Of a stretch of DNA of 64,000 nucleotides, positions 27,577-37,184 are shown in pieces. Position 1 is the first letter of the stretch. The number at the start of each line of letters is the position of its first letter. Location: positions 46,461-110,460 of the forward strand of contig JAHCMI010000021.1 in NCBI GenBank assembly GCA_019192545.1, given 5' to 3'. Position numbers and translations under genes: made by a program. The stretch comes from Rivularia sp. MS3. GTDB lineage: Bacteria > Cyanobacteriota > Cyanobacteriia > Cyanobacteriales > Nostocaceae. The notes under the pieces were generated by a model that made no database searches, was not told the origin of the DNA, and was given only the letters and a program-made list of their open reading frames with translations.

Positions 27577-28578
27577 TTAAACTTTAACCTTTAACCTTTG
27601 ACCTTTAACCTTTGACTTGCTTTCCCGTGCTTCCAAGCCAAGCAAGTCTAACATTTGTTTATCGGTGTCGTATCCGGGGCATGGCGTGGTGACGGTGAGC
27701 ATCTTGCCGTCGTCGCTAGAAAAGATGGAGTTTGCGCCTGCCATGAAGCACATTGCTTGTTCGATTTGAGACAGTCTTGACCTACCTGCACTTAAGCGCA
27801 CGTCGGAACTTGGCATGACTATACGGGCTGTGGCTATCATGCGGATTACTTCCCAAACGGGAACATCGGGCTGGCTTTCTAATGGGGTGCCTTCGACTTG
27901 AGAAAGTATGTTAATGGGTACGGATTCTGGATGTGGTTGCAGGTTGGATAAAGTGCGTAACATAGAAACTCTATCTTCTACGCTTTCGCCCAAACCGAGG
28001 ATACCACCGGAACACACGGTGACGTTTGTTTGACGAACGTTGTCAATTGTTTTGAGGCGATCGCCATAAGTGCGAGTGGTAATTATGGTGCTGTAATAAT
28101 CTTCTGAAGTATCGAGGTTATGGTTATAAGCGTAAAGTCCGGCATCTTCCAAACGCTTTGCTTGTGACTCGTTGAGCATTCCCAAAGTACAGCATACCTC
28201 TAAGTCTAATGCTGTAACTTCTTTGACCATATCTAAAACTTGATCGAATTGAGAATTATCTCGTACTTCGCGCCAAGCAGCACCCATACAGACGCGGCTA
28301 ACACCACTTTCCTTTGCTTGTTTGGCGATATCAACTACTGTTTGTTTATCTAAAAGAGATTGGGGTTTAACTTCCGTTTTGTAGCGAGAAGATTGAGCGC
28401 AGTAGCTGCAATCTTCCGGGCAAGCACCAGTTTTAATCGATACCAGCTTGCACACCTGTATTTTTCTAGAATCGTGGTGCTGACGGTGTATGGTAGCAGC
28501 TTGGTAAATTAACTCCAGCAAAGGAGTATCGTAAATTGCGCGTATTTCAGCTTCTTGCCAATCGTAGCGTATTCCCAC
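27577..28578 (-). CDS. bioB: Biotin synthase
   Basis: Radical-SAM enzyme inserting sulfur into dethiobiotin. The cysteine motif CPEDCSYC binds the [4Fe-4S] cluster; [33 protein letters not shown] and the Arg in RLSAGRSRL complete the family pattern. GTG 28578 is chosen because homologues start (M)GIRYDW and AAGGA lies about 11 bases upstream; TTG 28605 would add nine residues. The last dozen codons ([13 protein letters not shown]) are encoded by GGTTAAA/GGTCAAA heptamers and are not part of the enzyme core. Confidence 0.93.
   Translation of the reverse strand: MGIRYDWQEAEIRAIYDTPLLELIYQAATIHRQHHDSRKIQVCKLVSIKTGACPEDCSYCAQSSRYKTEVKPQSLLDKQTVVDIAKQAKESGVSRVCMGAAWREVRDNSQFDQVLDMVKEVTALDLEVCCTLGMLNESQAKRLEDAGLYAYNHNLDTSEDYYSTIITTRTYGDRLKTIDNVRQTNVTVCSGGILGLGESVEDRVSMLRTLSNLQPHPESVPINILSQVEGTPLESQPDVPVWEVIRMIATARIVMPSSDVRLSAGRSRLSQIEQAMCFMAGANSIFSSDDGKMLTVTTPCPGYDTDKQMLDLLGLEARESKSKVKGQRLKVKV
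27583..27617. repeat. Heptamer array AACCTTT/GACCTTT inside the bioB 3' end
   Basis: About five tandem heptamers of the GGTTAAA family (minus orientation) overlap the bioB C-terminal codons and end just before its stop. Confidence 0.8.
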
Positions 28579-28907
28579 AGAGCAAATAATCCTTTTTACA
28601 ATCAATCAATTAACAATTATCAGCGATCGCCTGCCGCAAGGTGCGGATGTAATCAATTATTAACTATTACTGTTAAGAGTTAGGTGTTAAGAGTTAAGAG
28701 TTGAGAGTTAGAAGTTAGAAGTTAAGAGTTGTAAATCGTTTATTTTCCCCTTGTCTCCCCATCGCCTTATCTCTCCATCTCTTTATATTTCGACTTTCAT
28801 AACTCAGCCTACTTTTTTTTCAAAACTCCTTTGGTAAATTATGTAGTGTAAACAATTGGCTGGATAGAAAAGTAATCTGGACTACATTTTTTTATTTACT
28901 TAAATTT
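28579..28907. repeat. Intergenic gap, degenerate GTTAAGA heptamers
   Basis: Divergent gap between bioB and the pentapeptide gene. It holds a HIP1 octamer near 28624 and about eight degenerate GTTAAGA/GTTAGAA heptamers at 28672-28731, followed by a pyrimidine-rich stretch. No additional gene is seen. Promoters for both genes should lie here. Confidence 0.55.
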
Positions 28908-29636
28908 ATGAATACAGAATCTCAGGAAATTATCAAATTAGATAACGCATATAATACAACTCAATCTACAAAGTTGGGTGGTTATTTCTTTCGTAAGGTA
29001 GAAAACTTCAAATCAACGATTAATTTAGAGGAAGTTCCGCAAAAGGCTTATAAATCAGTAATTGCTTTGGTAGCAGCTTGCGTTATTTTATTGACTCTGA
29101 CAATTGGTTTTTTGCAAACGGGATTTTATCAACCCGCACATCAATTCACCGCAGCAGGGGGAAATATTGCAATGACAACTGATGTCCATCATCAAGCCAT
29201 ATTATCAGATTATCTCAAAACGATGACATCAACTATTTTACAAGAACATCCCCAATCGATTAGAAGAAAAACGGCTACTTTTCGAGCTATAACTCAAGCG
29301 ACTTTAGAGGAACTTGATCCCATACGCAAGCGTTTTGTGATTATGTTTTTACAAGACACAAAATTATTGCAAATATCAGCACGAAAGAAAATATCTTTAT
29401 TAATGGGTGTTAATTTAGCTGGAGTCAACTTACAGGGAATAAATTTCCGGTTTAATGATTTGCAGAATGTTAATTTAAAGAATGCCGATTTGCGCGGTGC
29501 GGATTTACGTAAAACGAATTTAAACAATGCTAATCTGAATCATTCTTGTTACAACAATTACACTTTGTTTGATAAAAACTTCGATCCAGTTGCAGCAGGT
29601 ATGAAAGAAGTGGCACAATTCCAAATGTGTTCCTAA
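28908..29636 (+). CDS. Membrane-anchored pentapeptide repeat protein
   Basis: 242 residues. A soluble N-terminus, one membrane helix at about 50-70 (SVIALVAACVILLTLTIGFL), a helical linker, then a short right-handed beta-helix of A(D/N)LXX repeats from about residue 165 to 213 (GVNLAGVNLQGINF, NADLRGADLRKTNLNNANL). The C-terminal CYNNYTLFDKNFDPVAAGMK is a common cap in cyanobacterial members. Function unknown. It lies 16 bases upstream of the GNAT gene. Confidence 0.75.
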   Translation: MNTESQEIIKLDNAYNTTQSTKLGGYFFRKVENFKSTINLEEVPQKAYKSVIALVAACVILLTLTIGFLQTGFYQPAHQFTAAGGNIAMTTDVHHQAILSDYLKTMTSTILQEHPQSIRRKTATFRAITQATLEELDPIRKRFVIMFLQDTKLLQISARKKISLLMGVNLAGVNLQGINFRFNDLQNVNLKNADLRGADLRKTNLNNANLNHSCYNNYTLFDKNFDPVAAGMKEVAQFQMCS

Positions 29637-29652
29637 AAAATATTATTGCCTT

Positions 29653-30243
29653 GTGACAGTTAGTTCCCAAAACAAACAAATGCAATTGCAAAAACCGCGT
29701 ATTTTGACAGAAAGGCTATTATTGCGACTTGCACTTCCAGAAGATGTACCGTTAGTTGTTAAATTTTACGCTGATAATAGAGCTTATCTTACTCCTTTCT
29801 ATCCTGCTTGGGCAGAAGATTTTTTTACTGCGGAATATTGGCAAAATGAAGTAGAAGCAGCAACGAGGGAATTTGTTTGCGGACAATCATTAAGACTACT
29901 AATTTTTTCTCAAACTGAATCTACAGTAATTGGAATAATTAATTTTCGTAATTTTATCCGAGGTGCCGCACAATTTTGTACAGTAGGTTACAGTTTGGCA
30001 GAAAAAGAACAAGGTAAAGGTTATATGACAGAAGCCTTACAAGCGGGCATTGATTATGTGTTTGAAGAATTAAAAATGCACCGCATAATGGCTAATTATA
30101 TGCCACACAATCAAAATAGCGGTAATTTGCTCAAGAGGTTAGGCTTTGTTGTAGAAGGTTATGCTAGAGACTATTTATTAATTAATAATCAATGGCAAGA
30201 CCATATATTAACAAGTTTAACTAATCCTAACTGGAAAATTTGA
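29653..30243 (+). CDS. GNAT acetyltransferase, RimJ/RimL-like
   Basis: 196 residues with N-terminal ILTERLLLRLALPEDVPLVV and the acetyl-CoA loop QGKGYMTEALQAGIDYVF, then MHRIMANYMPHNQNSGNLLK and LGFVVEGYARDYLLINNQWQ, the typical RimJ layout. Probably acetylates the N-terminus of a ribosomal protein or another amine. GTG start is used; an in-frame ATG nine codons later (29680) is an alternative. Probably co-transcribed with the upstream pentapeptide gene. Confidence 0.8.
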   Translation: MTVSSQNKQMQLQKPRILTERLLLRLALPEDVPLVVKFYADNRAYLTPFYPAWAEDFFTAEYWQNEVEAATREFVCGQSLRLLIFSQTESTVIGIINFRNFIRGAAQFCTVGYSLAEKEQGKGYMTEALQAGIDYVFEELKMHRIMANYMPHNQNSGNLLKRLGFVVEGYARDYLLINNQWQDHILTSLTNPNWKI

Positions 30244-30260
30244 TAATTGGTTATTAGTGA

Positions 30261-30328
30261 AACACTGCGTTCCGTTGTAGCAAGTGTTGTTAGCGCAGCG
30301 TCTCCCGGAGGGAGATACCCGAAGGGTA
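30261..30328. repeat. Clustered small palindromes, REP-like
   Basis: Two adjacent perfect hairpins, TCTCCC-GGA-GGGAGA (30301-30315) and TACCC-GAA-GGGTA (30316-30328). They are preceded by an AACACT/AGTGTT inverted pair (30261-30288). The TCTCCCGGAGGGAGA type is a dispersed intergenic palindrome in filamentous cyanobacteria. Confidence 0.7.
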
Positions 30329-30493
30329 ATTGGTAGTTAGGATACTTGTAAACGATTTAACTTTGTTCGATGCTGTTTATTTTATTAGTTTTTTCCTTTT
30401 TGCTGTTTACGTTATAATACCTAGTTTTAACTAAGTGTTGACAAATCTAAAATATCAAATTTAAAATCTAAAATATTTTAAGGGGTTTTCTCA

Positions 30494-30892
30494 ATGTTTA
30501 GTAAATCCGCGAAGCGTCTTTCCGTTTTTTTCAGTGCTGCAATTATCAGCATATCCTTAACTGGAATTTCCGCAAAAAGAGCCGAAGCATTAATACCTAG
30601 ATTTATTTTAATCCCGCTGACAATACAAGCCGCAGGATATACAGTACCGCGTGTTTATAAAAGACTAACTCCGCAGCAAAAGAAAAAAGTTGATGCAGTT
30701 CAAGACGAAGCATTTAGACAAATTGCAAATGTATTAACTAGAGCGCAACGCAGTGATATTATGCAATCGTTGAAAACGCGCCAAGGGAGAGTTCAATTAC
30801 TTCGTTCTTTGAGGATGACACCAAAACAAAAAGCTCGTATTAGAGCAATAGTGAAAACATCTCGTCAAAGAATTAATGCGATTATTAAATAA
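30494..30892 (+). CDS. Small exported protein with LTxxQ-like motifs
   Basis: 132 residues. A cleavable-type N-terminus (Lys/Arg then a hydrophobic stretch 10-24 and a site near AEA, 30-32) followed by a basic, helical mature part. It contains three LTxxQ-like segments: LTPQQKKKV (58-66), LTRAQRSDI (81-89) and MTPKQKARI (108-116), the spacing and form seen in Spy/CpxP periplasmic chaperones. Overall similarity to Spy is not established. ATG 30494, preceded by a purine-rich AAGGGG at 30480-30485. Single gene with a possible terminator downstream. Confidence 0.6.
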   Translation: MFSKSAKRLSVFFSAAIISISLTGISAKRAEALIPRFILIPLTIQAAGYTVPRVYKRLTPQQKKKVDAVQDEAFRQIANVLTRAQRSDIMQSLKTRQGRVQLLRSLRMTPKQKARIRAIVKTSRQRINAIIK

Positions 30893-30930
30893 CTAATCTT
30901 AGAAATCAATTTTATTACTAGTTAATCTAG

Positions 30931-30960
30931 AGGCGTAGCAGTGCTGCGTCTTATTCTATT
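30931..30960 (+). terminator. Possible rho-independent terminator
   Basis: Stem AGGCGTAGCA / TGCTGCGTCT (with two G-U pairs) followed by TATTCTATTTAT, 39 bases after the LTxxQ-like gene stop. The T-tract is interrupted, so the call is moderate. Confidence 0.45.
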
Positions 30961-31015
30961 TATAGGAATAATCACAATTGTCACAAAACTCGGATACCTA
31001 TAGAAAACCGAGAAA

Positions 31016-31060
31016 CTTTAACCTTTAACCTTTAACCTTTAACCTTTAACCTCTAACCTT
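31016..31060. repeat. Heptamer array AACCTTT
   Basis: Six tandem AACCTTT/AACCTCT heptamers just upstream of selO, the complement of the GGTTAAA unit seen at the window start. Confidence 0.85.
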
Positions 31061-31107
31061 CGTTTGACCTTCCCCCACTCTTCCCACTCAGATGTACCAT
31101 AAAGGGT

Positions 31108-32568
31108 ATGGCAAACTTACCCCTACTGGTAATGCAAACGGCTGAAACTACTAATCCCCTACTTAATCTCAGTTACGAACCGGCATTTGAATCTCTTGGC
31201 TCGGACTATTCTGATGAAGTTGTTGCGGAGGAATTCCCCCTTCATAAACTCCGCTTCCGTAATAATAACTTGCTGCCGCTTTTAGGATTGAACCCCAAAG
31301 AAGTAACCGACGAACATTTTATTCAAGCTTTTGGAAAATTTGAGCATCGCCAACCTCTTCTTGCAATGCGCTACCACGGCTATCAATTTGGCGAATATAA
31401 TCCCAGATTGGGTGATGGTAGAGGTTTTCTTTACGGGCAAATACGCGGAATTGATGGCGAACTTTATGATTTTGGTACTAAAGGTTCCGGCAGAACTCCT
31501 TATTCCCGTGGCGGGGATGGAATGCTTACTCTTAAAGGTGGAGTTCGCGAAGTCTTAGCCGGGGAAATGCTGCATCGTATGGGTGTACGTACTTCCCGGT
31601 GTCTGAGCTTGATTGAAACGGGAATGCAGTTGTGGAGAGGTGATGAACCTTCCCCAACTCGTTCGGCGGTAATGGTAAGAATGAACCGTTCCCATATTCG
31701 CTTCGGTACTTTTGAACGTTTAAATTATCTAAAGCGTCCAGATTTAACTAAAAAGCTGTTAGACCATGTAATAGAAGTTTACTATTCCCATTTAATTGGC
31801 GAACAAGAAAAATACGCTTTATTTTATGCGGAATTAGTAGAAAGAGTAGCAAAATTAGCAGCAGAATGGATGGCTGCTGGTTTCTGTCATGCGGTTTTAA
31901 ATACTGACAATATGTCGATTACTGGGGAAAGTTTTGATTACGGTCCCTATGCGTTTATTCCAAATTACGATCCGCATTTTACAGCAGCTTATTTTGACCA
32001 CTACAGCCGTTATTCTTACATCCATCAGCCGGATATTTGTATGTGGAATTTGGAAATGTTGCAAGAAGCATTAAAGGCGGTTGTTGATAAATCAGAAATG
32101 GATGCTGGATTGATAAAATTCGGAAAATATTTCCTGGGTAACTACCGTTTACTGATGTTGAAAAAATTAGGATTCAATCAAGAATTACCAAAATCGGAAA
32201 TAGATGAAATACTAAAAGCAACAATTGATTTTCTCAAACATTATCCCATCAGCTACCATCACTTTTTCGCCGACATAGCCGCAACTTTTTCTCACAAATG
32301 GCAAGATGATCCTAGCTACATTTTAGAAGGTTCTGAAATTAAAAAATCTTTAGGTTCATCGGAATTGTTTTTTAACTGGGCTGGAATTTATCACAGAATA
32401 TTAAATACTATGGCAACTTCGGAAATGGACAATATTGCTCAAACTTTAAAACAATCTAATCCTCAAACAGTAATATTAAGACCTGTGATTGAATCAGTAT
32501 GGGAATCAATTGCTACTGAAGATAATTGGCAACCTTTTAATGATTTGATTGAAAAGATTCGGGAATAG
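31108..32568 (+). CDS. selO: Protein adenylyltransferase SelO (YdiU family)
   Basis: 486 residues. Pseudokinase-fold enzyme that transfers AMP from ATP to protein hydroxyl groups. The glycine-rich [12 protein letters not shown], the [20 protein letters not shown] block, [14 protein letters not shown] and the metal-binding [20 protein letters not shown] are all conserved. The C-terminal cysteine motif of E. coli SelO is absent, as the last residues read [13 protein letters not shown]. The Met at residue 9 (31132) is an alternative start. Preceded by a heptamer array. Confidence 0.9.
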   Translation: MANLPLLVMQTAETTNPLLNLSYEPAFESLGSDYSDEVVAEEFPLHKLRFRNNNLLPLLGLNPKEVTDEHFIQAFGKFEHRQPLLAMRYHGYQFGEYNPRLGDGRGFLYGQIRGIDGELYDFGTKGSGRTPYSRGGDGMLTLKGGVREVLAGEMLHRMGVRTSRCLSLIETGMQLWRGDEPSPTRSAVMVRMNRSHIRFGTFERLNYLKRPDLTKKLLDHVIEVYYSHLIGEQEKYALFYAELVERVAKLAAEWMAAGFCHAVLNTDNMSITGESFDYGPYAFIPNYDPHFTAAYFDHYSRYSYIHQPDICMWNLEMLQEALKAVVDKSEMDAGLIKFGKYFLGNYRLLMLKKLGFNQELPKSEIDEILKATIDFLKHYPISYHHFFADIAATFSHKWQDDPSYILEGSEIKKSLGSSELFFNWAGIYHRILNTMATSEMDNIAQTLKQSNPQTVILRPVIESVWESIATEDNWQPFNDLIEKIRE

Positions 32569-32607
32569 GGGATTGGGGATTGGGCATGGGGTATCGGTAA
32601 TTGGTAA

Positions 32608-32647
32608 TTGCTCACTGTTCACTGTTCACTGTTCACTGTTCACTGTG
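32608..32647. repeat. TTCACTG heptamer array at the glycerate kinase 3' end
   Basis: Five tandem CTCACTG/TTCACTG units between the convergent selO and glycerate kinase genes; the kinase stop codon lies in the last unit. Confidence 0.85.
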
Positions 32648-33659
32648 AAAAAACTTTCCCAAAGCTATGATTGGGATTTATTTCAACCACTAAATCAACT
32701 TTATGAGATTTGATTAGTGGTTTGATAAATAATTCCGGGTGCAGTGCTTTCCAAAAGTAATTTACAAATTCTTCTATTTGTAAATCTGTCATTCCAGGTT
32801 TACCGCTGGCTTTCATTTTGTGTTCTGCTTGTTTTCGCCATTCTAAGGAAAGACGATAATCTTGAGGATTAAGTACGATTAAACTATCTAAACGCTGCCA
32901 TAAGCATAGATATTCATGCAGTTTATCGTTCATATCCTTGGCAAATTGTTTATCTGCTTCTGTAACAATTGGTAGCGGTGGCTTATTAAATGCTGCTGGA
33001 TTTACTGGAATCGTTCCTACAAACCAACCTTCAAACAATACTATATCAACGCTTTCTACCGTTTCTGGTAATGCGCGATCGCCATTTCCCGAATGTAGCG
33101 ATTTATCAAAACGAGGCACGGTAATTTTAGTTTGACGTTGAAGAATATTATCTAAAATATTTACACCCAAATCAACATCATGAGTTCCCGGCGGTCCTCT
33201 CCAAATTAAACGGGGGTCTTGTTGTTGTAAAATTAAACGTGCTTGGTATGTTTTATATAAATCATCAATAGATAAATTTAAGGTACGATATTCTAAATGC
33301 GATAAAATCAATTTGATAATTTTACAAGTAGTAGTTTTTCCGGTTCCTTGCCCTCCTAAAATTCCCTGAATGAAAGGACGGTTTATTTGCTGATGTTGCG
33401 ATGCTATTTGCATTGCTAAAGGTAGCCATAAATTCCACAATGTTGGCAGTATAATTTGAGATTGGATAAATAAAGATTTTTGACATAGTTCTTTAAAAGC
33501 TGGATAAATAGACTTTAATAAATTCCAGCGTTTGTTTATTACTGCTTCGACATTTTCGGTTGTAATGCCAAAAGCTTTAGCTCGTAGTTTATCGTTTAAC
33601 GCTTCTGCGATTAAATTTGGTTGCGGTTTATCTTTTTCTATTATCGTTTCGTTAATCAT
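32640..33659 (-). CDS. D-glycerate 3-kinase, plant (GLYK) type
   Basis: Phosphorylates D-glycerate to 3-phosphoglycerate, the last step of photorespiratory glycolate recovery. About 339 residues. P-loop GGQGTGKTTT, followed by SIDDLYKTYQAR, then RGPPGTHDVDLG and FEGWFVG, the hallmark order of plant/cyanobacterial GLYK and its yeast relatives. ATG 33659 is chosen over TTG 33665. The last residues (KVFSQ) and the stop are encoded in a TTCACTG heptamer. Confidence 0.88.
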   Translation of the reverse strand: MINETIIEKDKPQPNLIAEALNDKLRAKAFGITTENVEAVINKRWNLLKSIYPAFKELCQKSLFIQSQIILPTLWNLWLPLAMQIASQHQQINRPFIQGILGGQGTGKTTTCKIIKLILSHLEYRTLNLSIDDLYKTYQARLILQQQDPRLIWRGPPGTHDVDLGVNILDNILQRQTKITVPRFDKSLHSGNGDRALPETVESVDIVLFEGWFVGTIPVNPAAFNKPPLPIVTEADKQFAKDMNDKLHEYLCLWQRLDSLIVLNPQDYRLSLEWRKQAEHKMKASGKPGMTDLQIEEFVNYFWKALHPELFIKPLIKSHKVDLVVEINPNHSFGKVFSQ

Positions 33660-33664
33660 CGACA

Positions 33665-33797
33665 AAGGTTAGAGGTTAGAGGTTAAAGGTTAAAGGTTAA
33701 AGGTTAGAGGTTAGAGGTTTAATATTGAATTTGAACTTACAACTCACTACTTGCTACTTACAACTTACAACTTACAACTCGCAACTTACTACTTACT
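33665..33797. repeat. GGTTAAA/GGTTAGA heptamers and AACTTAC repeats
   Basis: Eight GGTTAGA/GGTTAAA heptamers (33665-33720) begin right at the glycerate kinase start. They are followed by AACTTAC/TACTTAC units (33738-33797) up to the ABC ATPase gene, filling the whole divergent intergenic region. Confidence 0.85.
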
Positions 33798-33815
33798 TCT
33801 CAATACTCCTAAAAG

Positions 33816-35354
33816 ATGAACAACTCCCTTCCTCGATTACAAGTAAGAAATATTCGTAAATCATACCCCGGTTGTATTGCAAATAATCGTATCAACATGA
33901 CGATTCAACCAGGTGAAATTCATGCTTTGTTAGGAGAAAATGGGGCAGGGAAAAGTACTTTAATGAAAATTATCTATGGTTTAATACCTCAAGATTCAGG
34001 AGAAATTTTATGGGAAGGGAATCAAATTAATTTTGCAACTCCCGAAGAAGCGCGTATGCTCGGTATTGGTATGGTGTTTCAGGATTTTTCTTTGTTTGAG
34101 TGTCTTACCGTTACAGAAAATATTGCTTTAACGCTTCGGGGAAAATGGAATCTTAAGCAAGTTGATAGAAAAATCCGCTTTCTCTCCAAGGAATACGGTT
34201 TAAAAGTAAATCCTTCCCGTTTAGTACATACTTTAGCTGTAGGTGAAAAACAAAAGGTAGAAATTCTTCGGTGTTTGTGTCAAAATACAAAGCTGTTGAT
34301 TTTAGATGAGCCTACTGCTGTTTTAACTCCTCAAGAAATAGATAAACTTTTTGCAACGCTCAAAAAGCTAGCAATCAATGGTTGCAGTATTTTGTTTAGC
34401 TCTCATAAGTTGAATGAAATACACCAACTTTGCACTAATGCGACGGTATTACGCCAAGGAAAGGTAGTCGAAAACTGCAATCCTCAAAAACAAACGCCAA
34501 ATTCTTTAGCTGAATTAATGATTAGCGAAGATAGAAAAGATAGAGCATTGAGAATAGTCGAAGAGGATAATGCCAAATATTCTAAATACTCTTATGTACC
34601 TGGTGATATCTGCTTGCAGGTTAGAGATTTATGTTTACCGAAGCAGCATCCTTACGGTATTGCTTTGCGAAATATCAATTTTGAAGTTGGTAGCGGGGAA
34701 ATTATCGGAATTGCTGGAGTTGCCGGTAACGGGCAGTCAGAATTAACCTCGGCTTTAAGCGGAGAAATTATTTCGTCGCATCAAATGATTATGTTAGGAG
34801 AGATGCCCATTGGTAATTTTGGCGTTACTATGCGTCGGCGCTTGGGTATAGCTTACGCTCCAGAAGAACGTTTGTCCAAAGCCATCGTAGCAAATATGAC
34901 CTTGCAGGAAAACGCTTTACTAACTGCTTATGGACAAGGTATGTTGCAAAGCGGAATGATTCGTCAATCTAAATTAAAAGCTTGGACAAAAAGAATTGTC
35001 AATGCATTTGATATCAGAGGTGGTGGATTAAATTCGAGAGCAGGTAGTTTATCGGGGGGAAACTTACAAAAATTTATTCTGGGGCGAGAAATACAGCAGA
35101 ATCCTATTGTTTTAATAGCCGCGCATCCGACATGGGGAGTTGATATTAACGCTTGTACAACTATCCACAATGCCTTAATCCAAATGCGCGATTCTGGTTC
35201 ATCTGTAATCGTGATTTCTGAAGATTTAGACGAACTTTTTAGTTTATGCAATCGCATTGCAGTTATTTATAAAGGAAGACTTTCTCCTTTAAAAGCAGCT
35301 ACAGATATTAATCGCAAAAAAATTGGGCAATTGATGGGAGGGATAGGATTTTGA
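33816..35354 (+). CDS. BMP-type (nucleoside/purine) ABC transporter double ATPase
   Basis: 512 residues with two ABC domains, as in RbsA/MglA and YufO/NupO. Domain 1: Walker A LGENGAGKST (about 39-48), signature LAVGEKQKVEI, Walker B LLILDEPTAVL. Domain 2: a degenerate Walker A GVAGNGQSEL typical for this group, signature LSGGNLQKFI, and IVLIAAHPTWGVDI in place of a normal Walker B. The permeases downstream are the two NupP/NupQ-like subunits, pointing to nucleoside, purine or ureide uptake. No periplasmic BMP lipoprotein is nearby. Confidence 0.88.
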   Translation: MNNSLPRLQVRNIRKSYPGCIANNRINMTIQPGEIHALLGENGAGKSTLMKIIYGLIPQDSGEILWEGNQINFATPEEARMLGIGMVFQDFSLFECLTVTENIALTLRGKWNLKQVDRKIRFLSKEYGLKVNPSRLVHTLAVGEKQKVEILRCLCQNTKLLILDEPTAVLTPQEIDKLFATLKKLAINGCSILFSSHKLNEIHQLCTNATVLRQGKVVENCNPQKQTPNSLAELMISEDRKDRALRIVEEDNAKYSKYSYVPGDICLQVRDLCLPKQHPYGIALRNINFEVGSGEIIGIAGVAGNGQSELTSALSGEIISSHQMIMLGEMPIGNFGVTMRRRLGIAYAPEERLSKAIVANMTLQENALLTAYGQGMLQSGMIRQSKLKAWTKRIVNAFDIRGGGLNSRAGSLSGGNLQKFILGREIQQNPIVLIAAHPTWGVDINACTTIHNALIQMRDSGSSVIVISEDLDELFSLCNRIAVIYKGRLSPLKAATDINRKKIGQLMGGIGF

Positions 35355-35469
35355 GCCAATAATAGGGAACACTAAAATATTTAATTGGAGTTATGTAGAC
35401 GTAGCATAAACATTTATCTTTCCATATTGAATTAAGTAGAATTACCCCAATTATCCTACTTAATTCTCC

Positions 35470-35592
35470 TCATTCATCTTTTTTCTTCTTCTTGTCGTAG
35501 ATTTTTACTTCGTAATGTTCGTCGGGTGTTCTTTCTCTTTTACCAGAAGTAATCAGCAGAAAAAGAAATAGTATCAATAAAGCGCCTTCCAT
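35470..35592 (-). CDS. Small single-span membrane protein, 40 residues, unrecognised
   Basis: ATG preceded 7 bases upstream by a strong GGGAGG (35600-35605). The product is MEGALLILFLFLLITSGKRE, then RTPDEHYEVK and IYDKKKKKDE: one hydrophobic helix of about 14 residues followed by a charged tail. It is antisense to the transporter genes in the gap between the ATPase and the permeases. The ribosome site and the membrane-helix-plus-charged-tail pattern support a real gene. I do not recognise a family. Confidence 0.6.
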   Translation of the reverse strand: MEGALLILFLFLLITSGKRERTPDEHYEVKIYDKKKKKDE

Positions 35593-36051
35593 AGGAAAAC
35601 CTCCCTTGAAGTATTGGATTTATACGTATCCACAGCCTATGCAATTAACATCAAATCCTCAGTTAAGCTTTCCGGAATGCTGTCGAATATTGTCTATAAC
35701 ATCCAGAAAATATATTTTATCTTGCTAATATTGTATGTTCTTATCTTTAATATTGATATCCATCAAAAGTATTAAATAATTTCATATTATATTATATTTC
35801 AGTTATTGATTGATTAAAAAATAGGTGAATAAAAATATATATATTTCTATTTTTAAATATTTAATTGCTGCTTTCAATAGCTATATCACAACATAACTAC
35901 CGATAACAGAAACGATGATGACAAAGAAAGCACATAAAATCAATACAAAAAGATAGTTAATCAAAATAAAATAAGAAAGTTTTTATGCAGCTTGAAAAGA
36001 ATATCGAAGTTAATGGGATAATAAATTTTGCTAAATAATTTTTTATGTCCC
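35593..36051. other. AT-rich intergenic gap before the first permease
   Basis: Very AT-rich, with no supported ORF. It presumably holds the promoter of the 40-residue protein on the minus strand and a promoter for the permease genes on the plus strand. Confidence 0.4.
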
Positions 36052-37113
36052 ATGCAGATTAAACTTCAGCCGCGTAATACTCCATCGCAGTTTTGGCTAA
36101 TATTATCACCTCTAGTAGCATTATTAGGAACCATATTTTCTGGCATTATTTTATTTAGTTTAAACGGTAAATCTCCGATTTTGGCTTTGGAAATCTTGTT
36201 AATATCTCCACTAATAAATCCCTACGCAATCACAGAAATCATAGTTCAAGCAGCACCAATATTGCTTATAGCAGTGGGTTTAGCAATATGTTTTCATGGA
36301 AAAATATGGAATATAGGCGCTGAAGGGCAATTTATTATAGGAGCAATTTTTGGAAGTGCTGTTGCCATATTTTTTCCCAATATAAATAATTACAGCTTAC
36401 TGTTTTTTTGTCTGGTTGCCGGAATTATTGGTGGTGCTGCTTGGGCAAGCATACCAGCATTGTTAAAAGTGCAGTTTAATGCTAATGAAATCCTTACAAG
36501 CTTAATGTTGAATTATATTGCTATATCTTTACTTAATTATTCAGTAAGGGGACCATTACAAGATACTCAAGGATTCAACTTTCCCGAATCTGCAATTTTC
36601 AGTGAATTCGCTACCCTACCACCGCTAATTCCTGGAACTCGATTACATTTAGGAATAATATTCGCCGCGATCGCAGCAATTATTGTATGGTTGATACTAT
36701 CGCGATCGCAGTTTGGTTTCAGCGTGCGAGTTGTCGGTGCTTCCGTGCGAGCAGCAGAGTATGCGGGGATAAATAGAAAACGAATAATTTGGTTAAGCTT
36801 TTTATTGAGTGGTAGCTTAGCAGGATTAGCAGGAGTATGTGAAGTTAGCGGATTAATTGGACAATTACGTGCAACGGTTTCCCCCGGTTACGGTTTCACT
36901 GCCATAATTGCAGCCTTTATCGGCAGATTAAACCCATTAATGATAATATTATCGAGCTTATTGCTAGCGCAACTTTACGTCGGCAGCGAACTTTTACAAA
37001 TCAAATTAGGATTACCTTCGGCTTTAGCCAGTATTTTTCAAGGAATATTATTATTAATATTACTATCAACAGATTTATTGATTTATAACAAAATTTTAAT
37101 TACTAATAGGTAA
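36052..37113 (+). CDS. ABC transporter permease, BMP/nucleoside type (NupP-like)
   Basis: About 353 residues, 9-10 membrane segments, BPD_transp_2 family. ICFHGKIWNIGAEGQFIIGA and LNYIAISLLNY are typical of the first permease of the YufP/NupP pair; RAAEYAGINRKRIIWLSFLL is the ATPase-contacting EAA-like loop. ATG 36052 is preferred to an upstream TTG (36028). Its stop codon TAA lies in the first unit of a GGTAATT heptamer array. Confidence 0.88.
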   Translation: MQIKLQPRNTPSQFWLILSPLVALLGTIFSGIILFSLNGKSPILALEILLISPLINPYAITEIIVQAAPILLIAVGLAICFHGKIWNIGAEGQFIIGAIFGSAVAIFFPNINNYSLLFFCLVAGIIGGAAWASIPALLKVQFNANEILTSLMLNYIAISLLNYSVRGPLQDTQGFNFPESAIFSEFATLPPLIPGTRLHLGIIFAAIAAIIVWLILSRSQFGFSVRVVGASVRAAEYAGINRKRIIWLSFLLSGSLAGLAGVCEVSGLIGQLRATVSPGYGFTAIIAAFIGRLNPLMIILSSLLLAQLYVGSELLQIKLGLPSALASIFQGILLLILLSTDLLIYNKILITNR

Positions 37114-37183
37114 TTGGTAATTGGGGATTGGGGATTGGTAATTGGTAACTGCTCACTGTTAACTGCTCACTGCTCACTGATAA
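37109..37183. repeat. GGTAATT / GGGGATT / CTCACTG heptamers
   Basis: Mixed heptamers fill the gap between the two permease genes: GGTAATT, GGGGATT, GGTAATT, then CTGCTCA/CTGTTAA units. The upstream permease stop lies in the first unit. Confidence 0.8.
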
Positions 37184-37184
37184 A

